From assembly GCA_947650285.1 (NCBI GenBank), contig CANTFL010000170.1:17031-81030 (forward strand): DNA of 64,000 bases. Reading direction: 5' to 3'. The notes beneath the pieces are model-generated. The model ran no database searches, was not told the origin of the DNA, and was given only the letters and a program-made list of their open reading frames with translations. Shown here piece by piece: positions 40,094-53,308 of this stretch (its first letter is position 1; every line of letters starts with the position of its first letter). A program made the translations under genes and the position numbers. This DNA is from Hyaloperonospora brassicae (Eukaryota > Oomycota > Peronosporomycetes > Peronosporales > Peronosporaceae).

Positions 40094-40540
40094 TTGCACT
40101 TGGTCTACACGCCTGTTCCAGGGAAATGGTATATTATGCCCCCCCCCCCCGCCCCCGTTGATGACAGTTACGTGGCAAGACCAAGTGTAGCAGAATTCCA
40201 GAATTTATTTGACCTGTGGGTTTGTCGAGTGGCAACCCCCCCCCCTCTAAATCCGAAATCGGAAGCGACCTCTAAGCCTAGTAGTTTTCGAGAACGGAAA
40301 AGGCCAAGAGGTTAACACCCCTGTGATTACGCAAAAAGTTAGAAGCGACAAGCCAACTGAAGGATTTGGTTATAAGGCCACTATCGACCGAGTCAATCAA
40401 GTGGCCACCTACGGGCCCGCCGAGTGCAGCATATCCACTCGGGGCACAAGGTTTACATCTGCCAAGTCTAACGCATTTCAGTATCCGTTCGAGCCTACCG
40501 AAGAGTTCAAACCGCCAGCCGGCATGTACATAAGGTGAGT
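40094..40540 (+). CDS. Hypothetical ORF pair with homopolymer C runs
   Basis: Two plus frames in different phases: 40094-40315 (MPPPPAPVDDSYVARPSVAE, then PSSFRERKRPRG) and 40323-40538 (VRSDKPTEGFGYKATIDRVN, EEFKPPAGMYIR). Local base composition is more balanced than the surrounding AT-rich DNA. Runs of ten C (near 40140) and nine C (near 40240) could hide indels, so the two may once have been one frame. Not recognised. Confidence 0.3.
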
Positions 40541-40559
40541 CAAGGTCTATACGCGGCAT

Positions 40560-43500
40560 CGGTGTACCCTCCCCGTACGTCTACAGTCCAGCACAGTGAG
40601 AGTTTCAAGGCTCATCACGCAGTTTTAAGACTCCTCCACATATCATTGCTCAGAATTAAAAAATTGTACCAGACTAAGCCAAAAAAATCATTGACGAAGT
40701 AAATTTACGCCCGAAATACAAATTGTTTATAATGGTTAAACGCGTCCATGTATATCTTTTATATCACCGCTTATGTATCCAATATGTCAAGTTTTACATC
40801 TGCATTTATCGGCTATTACTAAATAAAAAACCAAAGGATGGGCTTAACCTCATGTAGTAGCAGAGAGTTCAACGATGTATAAACCTGGTAAATTATACAA
40901 AATTTCATGTGAGTACGATAGATGTACAGGCTAATCACCGAATTGGCAGCTATTATCATAATTACTGTTCCCAATTGGCATCATAGTGGGCGTTAGCTTT
41001 GGTATTTATGGTAGTACTGCCAATTTCCTGACCTCTGCAACTACAAACGTATGCTACATAGAATTCGACCAGTTTTTTGTGACGCTGCCTTCGAAAAATA
41101 CGTCTTTGTAATAAATTCTTACCTAATTTTATTCGAACCATATGCCAGCAATATAATACTGCTTTTTTGCATGTATCTACCAAAATCTAGCCCATACTTG
41201 TGCGGTTATTGGCACCTCGTCAGGATAATTGCATAAGAAGTCGTAATTTGACTAAAAAGATTCCATGTTAAATGCCAGTAGTCCTCCACAATTGGTGAGG
41301 TCATGGTGATAGTGGATAAGCTCTTAAAATTATATAGTCTAGTGATCTTTTAGATTTTGCAGAAATTGTTTGCGCGCGAAGATGTCGATAAAAAGGTGAA
41401 TAACATCTTTAGATATTCGAAAGCACATTGCCTGCACTTCCCGTCAAATTGATGGAGTTGTCGTTTTGCCCCTTTATATAATCATAATGCACTCTACACG
41501 CCTTAAATCTATTTATTAGCTCATAAAAGTACTTGTGGAAAAAGCAATAATGCGCTAAGTTATAATTGGAATTCAGGATCATGTACAATAGTAGTCAGAA
41601 TCTGCTAGGATCCTTCGGTTGCTCTCAGTATGATAAAGAAATAGGGCCGTATTTAATCATTCTTGCAATTGTAAGATCGACAGATAAGTTTGTTCTTGAT
41701 ACTGTAAGCTCATGATGAACTATGTAAGACGATATGTGGGATCAAAAAGATCTAATTTATACCATTATAATTTGTTTATTTGAATCAATATGCACAGGCC
41801 AAAAATAAAGAGGCATCGACCCTGATTGGAATATTAGTGCATTTCAAATATTTGTGGAACTTGACGAGATTTTGATCCATATATCGACCGAATCCAAGTG
41901 CGCGTGTGACAATTGCTATGATGTCGGACCACGAATGTCAAATGGCTGTGTACCAGTGACATAATCTTATAAGACGAATCGGGTCAATTTTTAGTCATTT
42001 AAGATATCATAGGATAAATCAAATCGATCTAGTTGTACAAATTTTTAATAATGGACCATGATGATCGATCTAATGTATAACGACATTTATAAGCAACGAT
42101 ATATTCGATTGTAATATATTCGCGCGGAAGGCTCCTTTGGACGATTCATTCGAATACTGGGTTATGCATTCCGTGTCGTATAAATGGAGCATACTCGTCG
42201 AAAGGTCGACTACAGTAGTGTAGAAAAGTTGAGGATGAGACCGGCTGTGTTCTCAATCACATGAATGCGTGTAAAGTATACTACCGAGTAAAAATGGATG
42301 TGCATCATGGTGATACAAGAAGGTATTTTCATCAAATTTGATGAATTTAGGCAATTAAATTTTACTTAACGACGTATTGTAATATTGGGCAGACTGAGAA
42401 TGCGCACAAAATTCATTATTCTACTTAAATGAGCACATATCTGATATCTAAGTGCTGTTAATGTTTTGCGTCATATAAGATTAAAAGGCAAGAGGTTTCG
42501 AAACGTGTCCCAGGATTTCGATCGTAAATATATATTTTCTAGATAGATGATATTACAAGGTCTAATATCAGCAAATGTACCCTTAAAATAATATATACGT
42601 TGTTGTAGGTACTACCCCGCTATTAAGAAATGTTACAAGCTATACCGAACTTATTTACGAAGCCGATACGAGAACTGACCGACTTGGATCAATAAGGCGT
42701 GCACCTATATAAAAAGTAGGATCGCGGCAATAGTCGAAACGTTCGAGACAATTGAATATATAAGAAGAAGGGGATTCGGTCAAGCGATATAGCGTATATA
42801 GTCATTCTAGATAGATAAAAAGACTTATCTTGCGAAAAATCCCAGACAACAAGGTCGATGGCGGGGCTTAACGATAGCAGATTAAATCAAGCGTCCAGCT
42901 GTATATGGGGTCGAAACAACGTAATTCAAGCGGTGACAAGAATCTTCATAAGAAGATAGACCTATCGTTAAACGACACCACACATATCGAATTGCGTATA
43001 AAACGAATTTACTTGGAAAGTTTTAGCCAAAAAATATATCAGACAATGGACATGTTACCGGTGTGCAAAACGTCAAACAGATTTCGGACGGGCTATTTAG
43101 TACGCAAAACATAAGATAGATAATGGGGTGGAAATTCCGTCCCTAAGTTGGCGCATCTGAGCAACTTTGAAAGTTGTCGTACTCATCAGCAAGGTAACGA
43201 TGACATAGAAATACATCAGCACCTTTTCTCAATGCACTTAAAAAATGGATGCACAAGTAATAATGAGCTCCAATACTTTGGTTCAGCAGAGATATCTTGC
43301 ATTGAGTAACCTGCTGCATAATGTCTTCATTTCCGCTGGGTCCGTACGACTATTCCTAATTCCTTCAGAGCAATGGCATCCTGATACTAACTACCCGCTT
43401 CTACCACCATCCTTTTGACACGGTTTCCTTACAGGGAAATTCATTTGATAAAGCAAGGTGCCTTAACGCGTCATCGTGCCATCGCAAGCTAACATCGCTC

Positions 43501-46500
43501 TTTTTCTCTGACAGTAACATCATGTGATACTATTTCGTTTTCTCTGATCCTCCTTTAGTGTACGTAAGTAGCGATAACAATTGTACAAATACATCAGTAA
43601 GTAAAAGATGAACACCTATAACGGGAACAGCGCACATTAAAAGAATGAATCGCTTTTGTATTAATAAATTATTCTTTTATAATAAAGAAATGTAGGTAAC
43701 TAAATGAGTGTCTCCCATGAACAATATGATACTTCTTGTGTACAGTAAAGAGGACATAATCAAAAGGAGATAAATTTCACGATTATGTTAATTGTAGCAA
43801 CGTACTTGCAGCGAAAGAAAGTAATGTGGACTTTTGTTTTATTTAACGAATATTTTAACTCGAATAATCAAGTTAAATAAACCTAAGTAATACATTAAAT
43901 GGCCTAATGCGGATCTAAAGATATTATTAGTCAAGCGTTCGTCTACATAAAACTAACAACGGTGAATTAGCAAGCGCTGAACAGTATAATGGTCGCTTCG
44001 TAGAAGCCGAGCACAGCAAACGCTGACATTCAGATCGATACTTTAAAGGATACACGATGTGCGAGCTCAGCAAAATAATCGACAATCATTAACTTTCTCA
44101 CTCTCCTCGACCACACTGCATCAAAAGGATAGATGTATTAGAAGACAGATTAAACTGTTTTGCCCACTCATTGTATGATGAACAGAGATCAACATACGAT
44201 ATACCTTAGCCCTTTTAGATCTATACGTCAAAAGTCATTTGTTTGTTGTCGCGCCCTTTCCAGCTTAGTCAAGAATGGACCTATGGCTGTCTTAATGTAG
44301 AAAAGGCGACATTCCCTACATCAGATGATATATAGTTAACAATATCTCTTAATATTGTACCATTTAGAATGCGTCTCGTTTACGTTGGAAAATTCTTTCG
44401 TTACATCAAAGTAGTTCTGAGACTCGCGAGATCAAAGACCCGCTCCTTTGTTCCGGTTAACCAATTTACGTGGCTTAATAAGTCCGTATTTCATGGTTGA
44501 TAAGAAAACCATATTACGCTACTGCCTTACCTATGTTAAGCCGAATTTTTCAAAGAGCCTCTATAAAATGTCGCCGTCATCATTCGCCAATGTGTTTCTC
44601 TGTTCCCTATATCCTGATTTATAAACAGTATAAAACTATTGATATCGTCACACAATGTCTGGTCGTACTTGCTTGACTAACATCGATGCTCTGGATAATT
44701 TCAAGATAAAGTAATTTTGATTTGTAAAAAGGAAGATCATCACGTGGTAATATGTCGCGCGCCTGTGCCAATGGAAATGAATGCTGTAGGATGAAGTAAA
44801 AAAGCTAATCGACATCGGCTATACCACAGATGCAGGTAACTAGTAGGTGAAGATACATATATATATAATTCTTTACCAAAATACATGACGTGATTTTTTC
44901 TTCTTAAAAACGATAATCTCATCGTGGTGCACCTCCATCGTCCTGTAGACTTGGGTGAAAAATAATTTCAAGTTGACCTTTTTTGTACCTCAGGCTCGAG
45001 TTTCGGCTGCTCTATGAATATCATATGTTCTAGCACGTCCATCTTCAGACGACGTGGATATAGAGAAAACGGTGCATAAGTACCACAATCAACGTGTATT
45101 CTTGAATCATTAGCCTTGAATTTTTTTGCTAGGTGAAAAATGAGCTAAGCGCCAGCGAGACCCTCTCGATTACCTGAATAATTTAAAAGAGCTTCACCAA
45201 GCCGTTAATTAGCTCCTGGCGGCTTAAGCGTCTGCTTACCCCGAATCTGGAAGATCTCTTACGATGCAATGCATATCGCTGCTGTAGTGATAAGACCAAA
45301 TTTTAGGCACGTCCAATATATAATTAAGTGAGCGAGTTAATCTAAATCTTTGTCGGTGATGCGACTAGAGCTTATGATGTTGTCCAGTCAACGAATCATT
45401 CAAACAGGCTTTGTTCCTGTACGCTCTTGAGCTTGTGCATCTAGATAAAAACGTTTTTGGATCAAAGTTAGTGTGTCGACGTGCTAGAGAAATGGGTTTA
45501 ATGCTAATGAAACCTATTTACCTATTTTCCACAGTATTATCTCGAAAGATCGTTCTGTTGGACGAAGATCTATGAAGTAAGATCTATTTGGCCTGCTCTC
45601 CATCTAGCTTATGCTACACGAAAAAATAAATTGATGAATTTAGTTATATTCCGATTAGACTGAAGAGAATGTCGGTGATCGTACGTCCGGCAAAGGTCGA
45701 ATCCATTTGCTCTGCCGCCACCATTTGACAAAGGTCAAATATTCGTAGCCCTACTACGTATCCTGGAACAAATTCACCCTCATTTAACATTTCATGTTTA
45801 ATAAAATGCTTGAGGACAAATAAGCAGTCCACGAAGTTTTACTAAATAAAACGAAGCACCCTCTGCTTGTAATTGACATAGCACAAGCTACCTATGCTTA
45901 ACAAATTGTATGTGGGTGCTTAAACTCTGTATGTACACTGAAGAGGAAAAAGGTACATCTTCAACAATAAGGTCATAGAGAAGAAACAAAGAGTGCTGGA
46001 AGCTAATGTAGTCTTACTGCTAAATAAAACATCTATGATTTTACTCAAGATCTAATATTCGACAAACGTCAGCTTAAACTGCCCACTTACCACCCATTGA
46101 CTAAGTTGAGAATCAACTGCTCTTTTATGGGTAATATAAGGACTTATTGCAATCTTCAGCGGAGCAGAAGTGGATATATACTTCGAAGGTGATAAAGACG
46201 TTTGGAATTTACTTAATAAGATGATTCTACAGATAAATTTAATTCAGTGACCTGTCCGATATAGACTTAATTGACCCAATGTGGTTTCATTTGCATGTAT
46301 ATGTTTGTCGCTGTCATATTGTGGGGATAGAATCGTCCGTCCGTGGACTGGTATTGTACGTGCTTAGCCGAGATACACCTCGAAAAAAATTCCTACCTCT
46401 TTTGTCCATCCATAGATACTACATGAATCAAACGTACGGGTTGATGATACAATACTGTAAAATATCAGTGCAGCAAGTAAGGGAGGTTGTGTCCTGTGCG

Positions 46501-49500
46501 GTTTCAATAGAAGAAATGACTTGCAATTATGACTGGAAATGAATGTTGACATACTAATTTAATTATGAAGGCAGTATCGAGCACGTCACTATTATCTTGA
46601 CTGATAATCACGTCAATTGAAGAATTAAAGCGTATATTTGAGCTGTATGAATCGATATGTAGTACATAAAAATTGACGTAGGAGGATCTAGATAGTTCGC
46701 TTGCCATACTGCAATCTAACGTCCTTCGCGCTACGTTCCACTCAACCCAGACTGGCAGACCCCTAAGGGCTCGCTCTTGAGAAATGTGTCAAGTGATGTA
46801 ATTGAAATGATTATGAAACAAGATCCAGAAAATTTCGATTTAAAGGCAAATTAAAATGAGTAAAAAAACCAAATGACAATACTTGTCAAAAAAAACTTCT
46901 TTTTCCACCAGCAATAAGACCCTATGAACAGTATCGTCATAATGAAAGCCGGCGGTACTAGCAAAGGCAGCCGACTCTATTCCACCGCAGCTGCAATGAT
47001 GTTGAAATAGATGATTAGTCGCAATCATTGTCATCTGTTCACCGTCATCTGAACGATGGTAGCTGTTCGACCAACTTCAATATTTCTCCGACAATTGGCA
47101 GCATCATCGCAAAAATTGGATAATACTTAAATAGAACGTAGTATTTCGAGCGTTTTAGGATACGTTAGCTTGTTGCGTACGTTATGGTTCAATTGCCATC
47201 TGAACTTGAGCAGAATAGATATGAAATTTTATATAGGCATCACAACGTTAAAAACTAATAACAGGATTAAGTGAAAAGACGACACATGCATGTGATCAAA
47301 ATGCGCAGTAACAGACGTATGGTTCGACATTTTGGCTGCTAATTTAGGTTTGAATGCTCTTAACTATCCTGAAATTGTACATAGCACGCAACGAGATGCT
47401 ATCACAGCGAAGGAGGGATTGCTCATAGCATGTAAGAATAGTGAATTTAGGGTGTGGTGAAGTAAATTCGCGCCACATTTCCCGAACAATGGATGCTGTT
47501 GCATCACCAAGCAATCTATGTATCAAAATACATCATGTCCAAGTAATCACGATATGCAAAATGTGAGAACTAGCTCAAGGTTCGTCTCAGTGTGACATGA
47601 TGTCATCCCAGCAAAATATCTGAATGGACAACAGACTATATTGAGATGAAGATCTCATATATAGGACAAATGAAATCAATAGTAAACGAGAGGGGTTTGT
47701 ACACTAAGGTCCGTTTTATCTTCTTAAATGACAATCTTTGTTACCATGCATCGCCTACTTCGTCATCCTATGTAAGTGCTCGGCCTAGGACAGATGACTT
47801 GTGAGCGGGTATATTGGCCTAAGATGGTGAGTTAGATACAACATTATAAGAAACAATGACTCTGTTTGTGACAACAAGATAAAAGCAACATTTACAAAAC
47901 CAATAAGTGTGCACGTATAAGAAGCAATCGACGGCTATTGCTATTTTACAAACGGACAATTTGGTTACCACTATCCGGTCAATAGATATAGGCATTAAAT
48001 GCTATCAATGCTCGCATCTGAACTATCGCGATTCGCAGGTGAGTGACGACTGTATGTGTAGTATGCAATACACGTGATACAGGAACAAAGCTAATATTTT
48101 CTTTCCACAGAGCGACTTTGGTATTGAGGAGGAACCCCTCGTAGGTGACAACCCCCACCCTCTGTTAGACCTAAGACTAGGTAGCTATGTACTAACGGGT
48201 ATCTGCTGCAATTGTAACTTAACCAACTGTAACTGCGCGTCCCAGCAATAGACTACTCCACGAGAATCAGGGACACGACGTTTTGTACTTCGTCACAATA
48301 ACAGGCTATTAAATACGATACGATCAGTGGTCGTGAATAAGTCGTCAATGAATTGGTAGTAGTCAGATCAAATCTGCGTTACATGATCAAGTCTGGATTG
48401 ACCCACCCACAAACATCCAAATTTTGTGCTTACTGCTGGAATGTCGGTAGACATAATTGCCATGATCAGAAACCAGCAGTTGATGACCAACACGTTGCAC
48501 TTATGGTGTCGAAACAGTCTCATTTACTAGGTGCAATGGAGATAACAATAATATGCTCTGTAATATTACATAACGAGTCCAGTGTGGTTTAAATTGGTTC
48601 AACAGTATGAAGAGCTGCAATATGGTCGTGAATTTTCTGGGGCAACTGGACGTGTACATTATTGATGATCGTTAACTTGATCGTCACGTGCGTGTGGTCT
48701 TAATAAAACAACGTAATTGGTCATGTAATTCAACAGCGGAAGCCCTTTGCTTAATGTACTTCCAAAAAGTTCCAATAAGTGTTGCAGTGTGGGGATGTAG
48801 ACGTGTAATAAAGCAAATATGTTGCGATTATGACTTAACCGATGACAGCGGTACTCTACATCGGGTTCACGGCACGTCTCTGATGTTTTGCGTATGTATC
48901 GACGATGCATGAATGTCATATTGCGGGTCTCACGGGTCTCTGTTCTGAATTCCTGGAACGCTTCGGTCATCAGTTTCTCCGTCCTTTGCCAGCTTTGTTC
49001 TACGCAGACTTGTTAATATCTATTGATTTCTGCTCGTCGGGAAATTATCTATAGAGAGCTATCGGCTTTTGTGGAAATCGCTCGCTTCTTGGAAATTCTT
49101 GACAGTTGTTTCACATTTAGTATATGTGTAAAAATCGATTGTTAAAGTATAAGCTGCACCTAGTCATTTGGCAATCACGAAAATTAGCACTGCATGTCCG
49201 TTATATATCTTTATTTATCCGCAAGTCTGAAAAAATATTGTAGGTAGCTATGCATTTAGTCCGTCAGATGTTACACAAGTTACACACGTCGGTCGATGCT
49301 TGGAATTCGTGTAATGCATTCGATGTAATTTCGAGAAGCTGAGAGAGGCGGTACGTATAGCAATGCTTTCAGAGTAGACAGCTTGACACAATTAAAGCAG
49401 TTCGTGCAAGGTGATCGAGGCGTGTCCTCGATCCTTATGTGCTTGACTTTATTCAATCGATTATGATACAATCTTGTGAGGATGTGCCTCGATGAGAAAC

Positions 49501-50010
49501 TAATCAAACCCGTCCACCTTTAGAAGGAGGATGTCATTGGCTATGTAGCTCATTCGCAAAACAGACCGATGCTTGATAGTAGCTGTATGCAATGAATAGG
49601 CTTCACCAGGCGATTGCTCTATTCCTGATGCATAGTGACGCACCATATTTGAGTCAATGAGGATGCGTTTAAAAACCCACAAACGTGGCGTAATATAACT
49701 AATGCGAGATTTGGCTATTGTTTTGCGATACAAACTACACAAGTTGTAAAGGACTGAGTCGTTGCAAAGTTGTGTGAGCCAAAGTTCGATTCTGCTTATT
49801 TGTAAATAGTTAATACAAGAGCTTCACATTTTTTGTCAGGATGTCTAATTCAGTTTTGAGTAACTAGGTGTTAGTGAGACGCAATTGCTCTATGCGGACT
49901 AGAATTGGCCCTAACTTATCGATTATGGAAGCCTAAGTTGCACATAAATTACAACGCCGAAGTCGTAGTCGTATGATTGCCACAGTGTAGTGGGTCTGTT
50001 ATGCGCTACA
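40560..50010. other. AT-rich gene desert (about 9.4 kb)
   Basis: No frame longer than about 100 codons and no transposon, RNA-gene or array signature that I can support. Small frames (42905-43114, 46279-46542, 48353-48592, 48659-48970) look like chance. Confidence 0.55.
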
Positions 50011-50164
50011 GTAGTAGTATTGATCGTAGGACAAAGCAGAACTAGTTGTGTAAGGGATAAACAAAAACACATTCCACTAACGAAAGTAGCGGTAGTGATC
50101 GAAGGACATCGCACAACTAACTGTGTAAGGGATGTACGAAAACACATTCCAATTACGAAAGTAT
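50011..50164. repeat. Two-unit tandem duplication, about 77-bp period
   Basis: GTAGTATTGATCGTAGGAC… and GGTAGTGATCGAAGGAC… are two diverged copies sharing TGTGTAAGGGAT and AAACACATTCC. On the minus strand this gives an internally repeated hydrophobic frame (GMCFRTSLTQLV / GMCFCLSLTQLV). Confidence 0.75.
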
Positions 50165-50288
50165 AAAGCGGCAATAGAAAAATCATTGTGTATTTGACTT
50201 CCTTATCGATGATCGCTAGCAGACGGCAGTTGTCGAGAGTTGCGAGGACATGGTGCTAGCCACGGAGCCACTGACAGCATTACACGAG

Positions 50289-50525
50289 TCATGGCTGTGA
50301 AACGCTTGGTGCTGCACACTCTTCACCCCTGGTGGCTGTGCAACATTGTTGGCAGCACACATTGTACTCCACTTCGTATTCGAACTTCTTCCAATCACAG
50401 TACTTTGTGAAGGCCTCGACATATTTTCCGATAGGTTTACATTCTGGTGTCAAGGCGCAGTCGCTTCGGACAGGGGTGAAAACGGCAGCAGCGACGACGA
50501 TGAAGACGCTCGCCTTGATGGTCAT
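50289..50525 (-). CDS. Small secreted cysteine-rich protein (78 aa, 8 Cys)
   Basis: Residues 1-21 (MTIKASVFIVVAAAVFTPVRS) form a good signal peptide with cleavage expected before D22. The mature 57-residue part holds eight cysteines at 23, 29, 43, 57, 58, 61, 62 and 70, pattern C-x5-C-x13-C-x13-CC-x2-CC-x7-C, enough for four disulfides. No RxLR motif is seen. It is likely an extracellular protein of the broad SCR class known from oomycetes, which includes apoplastic effectors and elicitors; I cannot place it in a named family, and no activity is claimed. The single-exon frame is intact, and a candidate oomycete initiator lies about 60 bp upstream. It stands alone at the edge of the gene desert. 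Confidence 0.7.
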   Translation of the reverse strand: MTIKASVFIVVAAAVFTPVRSDCALTPECKPIGKYVEAFTKYCDWKKFEYEVEYNVCCQQCCTATRGEECAAPSVSQP

Positions 50526-50583
50526 GATCGATGGAGTTTGCTGACTGTCTAGTGAGGATGCTGTGGTGGCAATGGCAAATATC

Positions 50584-50590
50584 GGAGTGA
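50584..50590 (-). promoter_or_regulatory. Candidate oomycete Inr for the SCR gene
   Basis: The minus strand reads TCACTCC, matching the oomycete initiator consensus TCAYTYY, followed at a short distance by ATATTTGCC, close to the flanking promoter region consensus. It lies about 60 bp before the start codon. Confidence 0.4.
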
Positions 50591-50820
50591 CTCGTTATTG
50601 GTGAGGCCGACTCAAGAATGCCACCTGTTTTGCATTGATATAGCGCACGGATGGAAGGCATCCGTCAGACCATTCAATTAATGGTAGGACAGGCAAGGTC
50701 ACTGACACACTAACCAACCAATAAATGACATGAACGGGCCCATTTCACAGACAAGACGATGGTTCACACGACACGATTGGGTTATCCGTCTGTCCACGTT
50801 GGGCAAAATAAGCCTTAAAT

Positions 50821-50952
50821 CACGCTGGCCGTCGTTTGCTGGCTCTGCATACGTGGTGTTTAGCCACGCTGGCCGTAATCCGCTGGCTCTGCATACGTGG
50901 CGTTTAGCCACGTTGGCCGTCATCCGCTGGCTCTGCATACGTGGCGTTTAGC
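50821..50952. repeat. Three-unit minisatellite, 44-bp period
   Basis: Three adjacent 44-bp units (50821-50864, 50865-50908, 50909-50952), each holding CTGGCTCTGCATACGTGG and GTTTAGC, with only a few differences between units. Confidence 0.9.
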
Positions 50953-51545
50953 TAACCCTAAACCGGATCCCTACGACTTGACACCACCACCAGGTAGTCG
51001 TAGCCTTTTTATACCATAATTTCTAGCTTAGGAGGGCGACAACAGGTGCGCCTTTTCTCAGCCAGGCTTTTTTTACCACAAAATTTTCAATTTAACATGT
51101 CCCTTGGATCTGGTACAGGTGATGAAACAATGGACTATACAAATTGTGAGCCAGCAGCTTTTATGGATGTATCGACCGCTCGTAAAAAGACATATGATTT
51201 GAAAATATTTATAAACAAGACAGATGTATGGACGATGTTACTATAACTTCTCCCTCGAGTCTTCGTGCCTTTTGCTCACAGGCGAAAGTGAGAGTAGTTT
51301 GTAACCATTCCGATAACGAACGTTGGTGGCTATCTTGTTGCAATCGTTGCATCACTTGACGCTCCGGTAATGTGTCGACTTGACAGCTGGATCGTTACGG
51401 AGAGCTAATAGTTATCAGGGGACTGTGCAAGCCCACTGCTGAACTTGGCGTCGATGGCGAATTTGTGAGCAATCAGGGTGTACGCCCAGCGCCTGTCACG
51501 AAGGCACCTCAACTTAAGATTGGCACCTTCCACGAAGGCATCGGA
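50953..51545. other. Intergenic, no supported gene
   Basis: Short frames only. The stretch ends at the target duplication of LINE-1. Before the two LINE insertions, 51545 was continuous with 54871. Confidence 0.5.
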
Positions 51546-51561
51546 CTTTACGCCCTGTACC
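51546..51561. repeat. Target site duplication of LINE-1, left copy
   Basis: tttacgccctgtacct, repeated exactly at 54855-54870. Confidence 0.85.
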
Positions 51562-51605
51562 TGGAGGAGGAGGAGGAGGAGTTTCATGATCATCTATTGA
51601 CATAT

Positions 51606-53308
51606 TTAATGTGGACAAGAGGTCTGAAAAATCCTGAGCCAGGATATGAGCGCCGGTCGCGGCAGCGGATCGTGGCTGACACCCGCGTAGGGCGGGTGTC
51701 CACGGGGCTCTTGAATCAGAAGTTCAAGACAGGCATGAAGTCGGGCCCCTCGTACGGCCGTAGCCGCGGCTCGATGCTCGCGTATTGCAATTGCCCGTAG
51801 CTGGCGAACACCGCGTGTCCAGTACATTTGGACACTTGCGGATGGAGTAGTCACGGCTCCTCTAAAGACCGCCGAGTTCCGCTCGGTCCACAAATGTTCT
51901 TGGCAGATGGAGCTTAATATGAACCAGATCCGTTCGAATTCTGTTGCTGCGGCGTCAGAGTCATCTTGAAAACGGCTTTGCAACCGCAAACTCAGCTGAC
52001 GTGGAATGGGCGGGGCTTTGCGATAGGCGCAGTGCTGAAAGAAGGTGGAAAGAACTGCGTTCGTCGCACCCCCACCGGTCCAGTGTCCTATCAAGTGACA
52101 CCAACACGCTTGCGCGATTGGGCACTCCCAGAAAATGTGCGCCGCTGTCTCTTTGCGTCCCCGGCAGTGCAGCACCGTACGACAACTGTTGTCCAGCGTG
52201 CGACCGGCATGGTATAGATTTAGCTGCTTTGTCGCGATACGATAGCATGTCCAGACTTGATACTCCGTTAGCCCGTTTGCGTGTTTCCAAACTTGGGAAG
52301 GCGTTTGATTTGATGCAGCTGACTGCCAACTATTCGATACCGCCTGCGCGTCATAGGCCTTCAACCAGGACTGGAGGCCAGGGTGCAGAAGGCGTTTATG
52401 AACGTGAAACGCTTGCTTCATAAGCGTTGTCCACACATCTACATTGGCCACCGTCTCTGGCACACTCCAAGGGAAACGGTGAAGCTCCGGGTGGGCATGA
52501 AACACCAAGGTGCGATGGTGCGAATGCTCCCAGTAGTTAGACACTTGCTGAGGCGACCCCCGTAATTCTGGTAAATTCCCGTCAATCGACCAATGGATTC
52601 CATTGACATCTTGGCGGAGGCGAATCGCCGAGTTCGCGGACTCGACAGGGTCCCGACAGGACCCGACAATTAAATCAGCTCGCACCCGGGACCATTTATA
52701 AGCGCGCCGAAACGGCGGTGGATGACGTAAGACGAGCCCGGGCTCTACCGGTCCCGCACCGACAGCAAGGTGGGGTGACGAGAGCAGGATCGAAGTCGCC
52801 CAACGTTGTAATTTACAATGCATATGCCGAGACGAAGTACCGCCGAGAGACGGGAACGTAAATTGAAATTCATGTGACCCCAGTCGCCGAATGCACAGAC
52901 TGCGCAGTGAACATGGAGGTATCCGGGCATATTTGGCCCGCTCTAGGGGCTTGCCGTCTGGCCCTTGAATCCAAGGATTGCCATCCCAGTGAAAGCGGCC
53001 CCAGAAAGCGGCTAATGTATCCACCCGGTGATCAGCAACAGCGGGATGGTCAGGAAACGTTTGATGGTATGAAATTAACCATTCGTCACCGTCCCACTGA
53101 CTGCTCGCCCCGACAGACATACGAGCGTGATGCGCGTCCAATCTGGCCCGAATCGACAGCACTTGTTCAGGGGAGGGTGCTAGGAGCCGTTCGAGATCCT
53201 GCGCCAGAGAGGAACGACCAGGTCCTCGCCTGATGTCAACCGTTGTTGAAGCAGACGGATGGAGCGCCGGGACGAGAGCCGATGTGGAACCTCCCACGCT
53301 ATATTTAC
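51606..53308 (-). CDS. LINE-1 ORF2 C-terminal region with zf-RVT motif
   Basis: Open frame covering the C-terminus of a LINE polyprotein. The 5' part reads RGPGRSSLAQDLERLLAPSP, EQVLSIRARLDAHHARMSVG, then GDEWLISYHQTFPDHP and FWGRFHWDGNPWIQGPDGK. The zf-RVT block is CRTVLHCRGRKETAAHIFWEC (zinc-binding module after the RT of many LINEs), followed by FERIWFILSSICQEHLWTER, the usual tail. RT and endonuclease domains are missing through 5' truncation, so it is not autonomous. The open frame extends artificially into antisense LINE-2 sequence up to 53540. Confidence 0.8.
53290..53308. repeat. Target site duplication of LINE-2, left copy
   Basis: cctcccacgctatatttac, repeated exactly at 54841-54859. 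Confidence 0.9.

Noticed and set aside
48353..48592. Frame with KFCAYCWNVGRHNCHD, resembling a zinc knuckle or transposase C-terminus
   Set aside because: Isolated, no flanking domain, spacing does not match a CCHC knuckle.
49755..49800. GTTCGATTC, a tRNA B-box-like sequence
   Set aside because: No A box, acceptor stem or anticodon arm in the right positions.
53243..53308. Upstream extension of the LINE-2 frame as its true N-terminus
   Set aside because: It lies outside the 19-bp target duplication and is antisense LINE-1 sequence.
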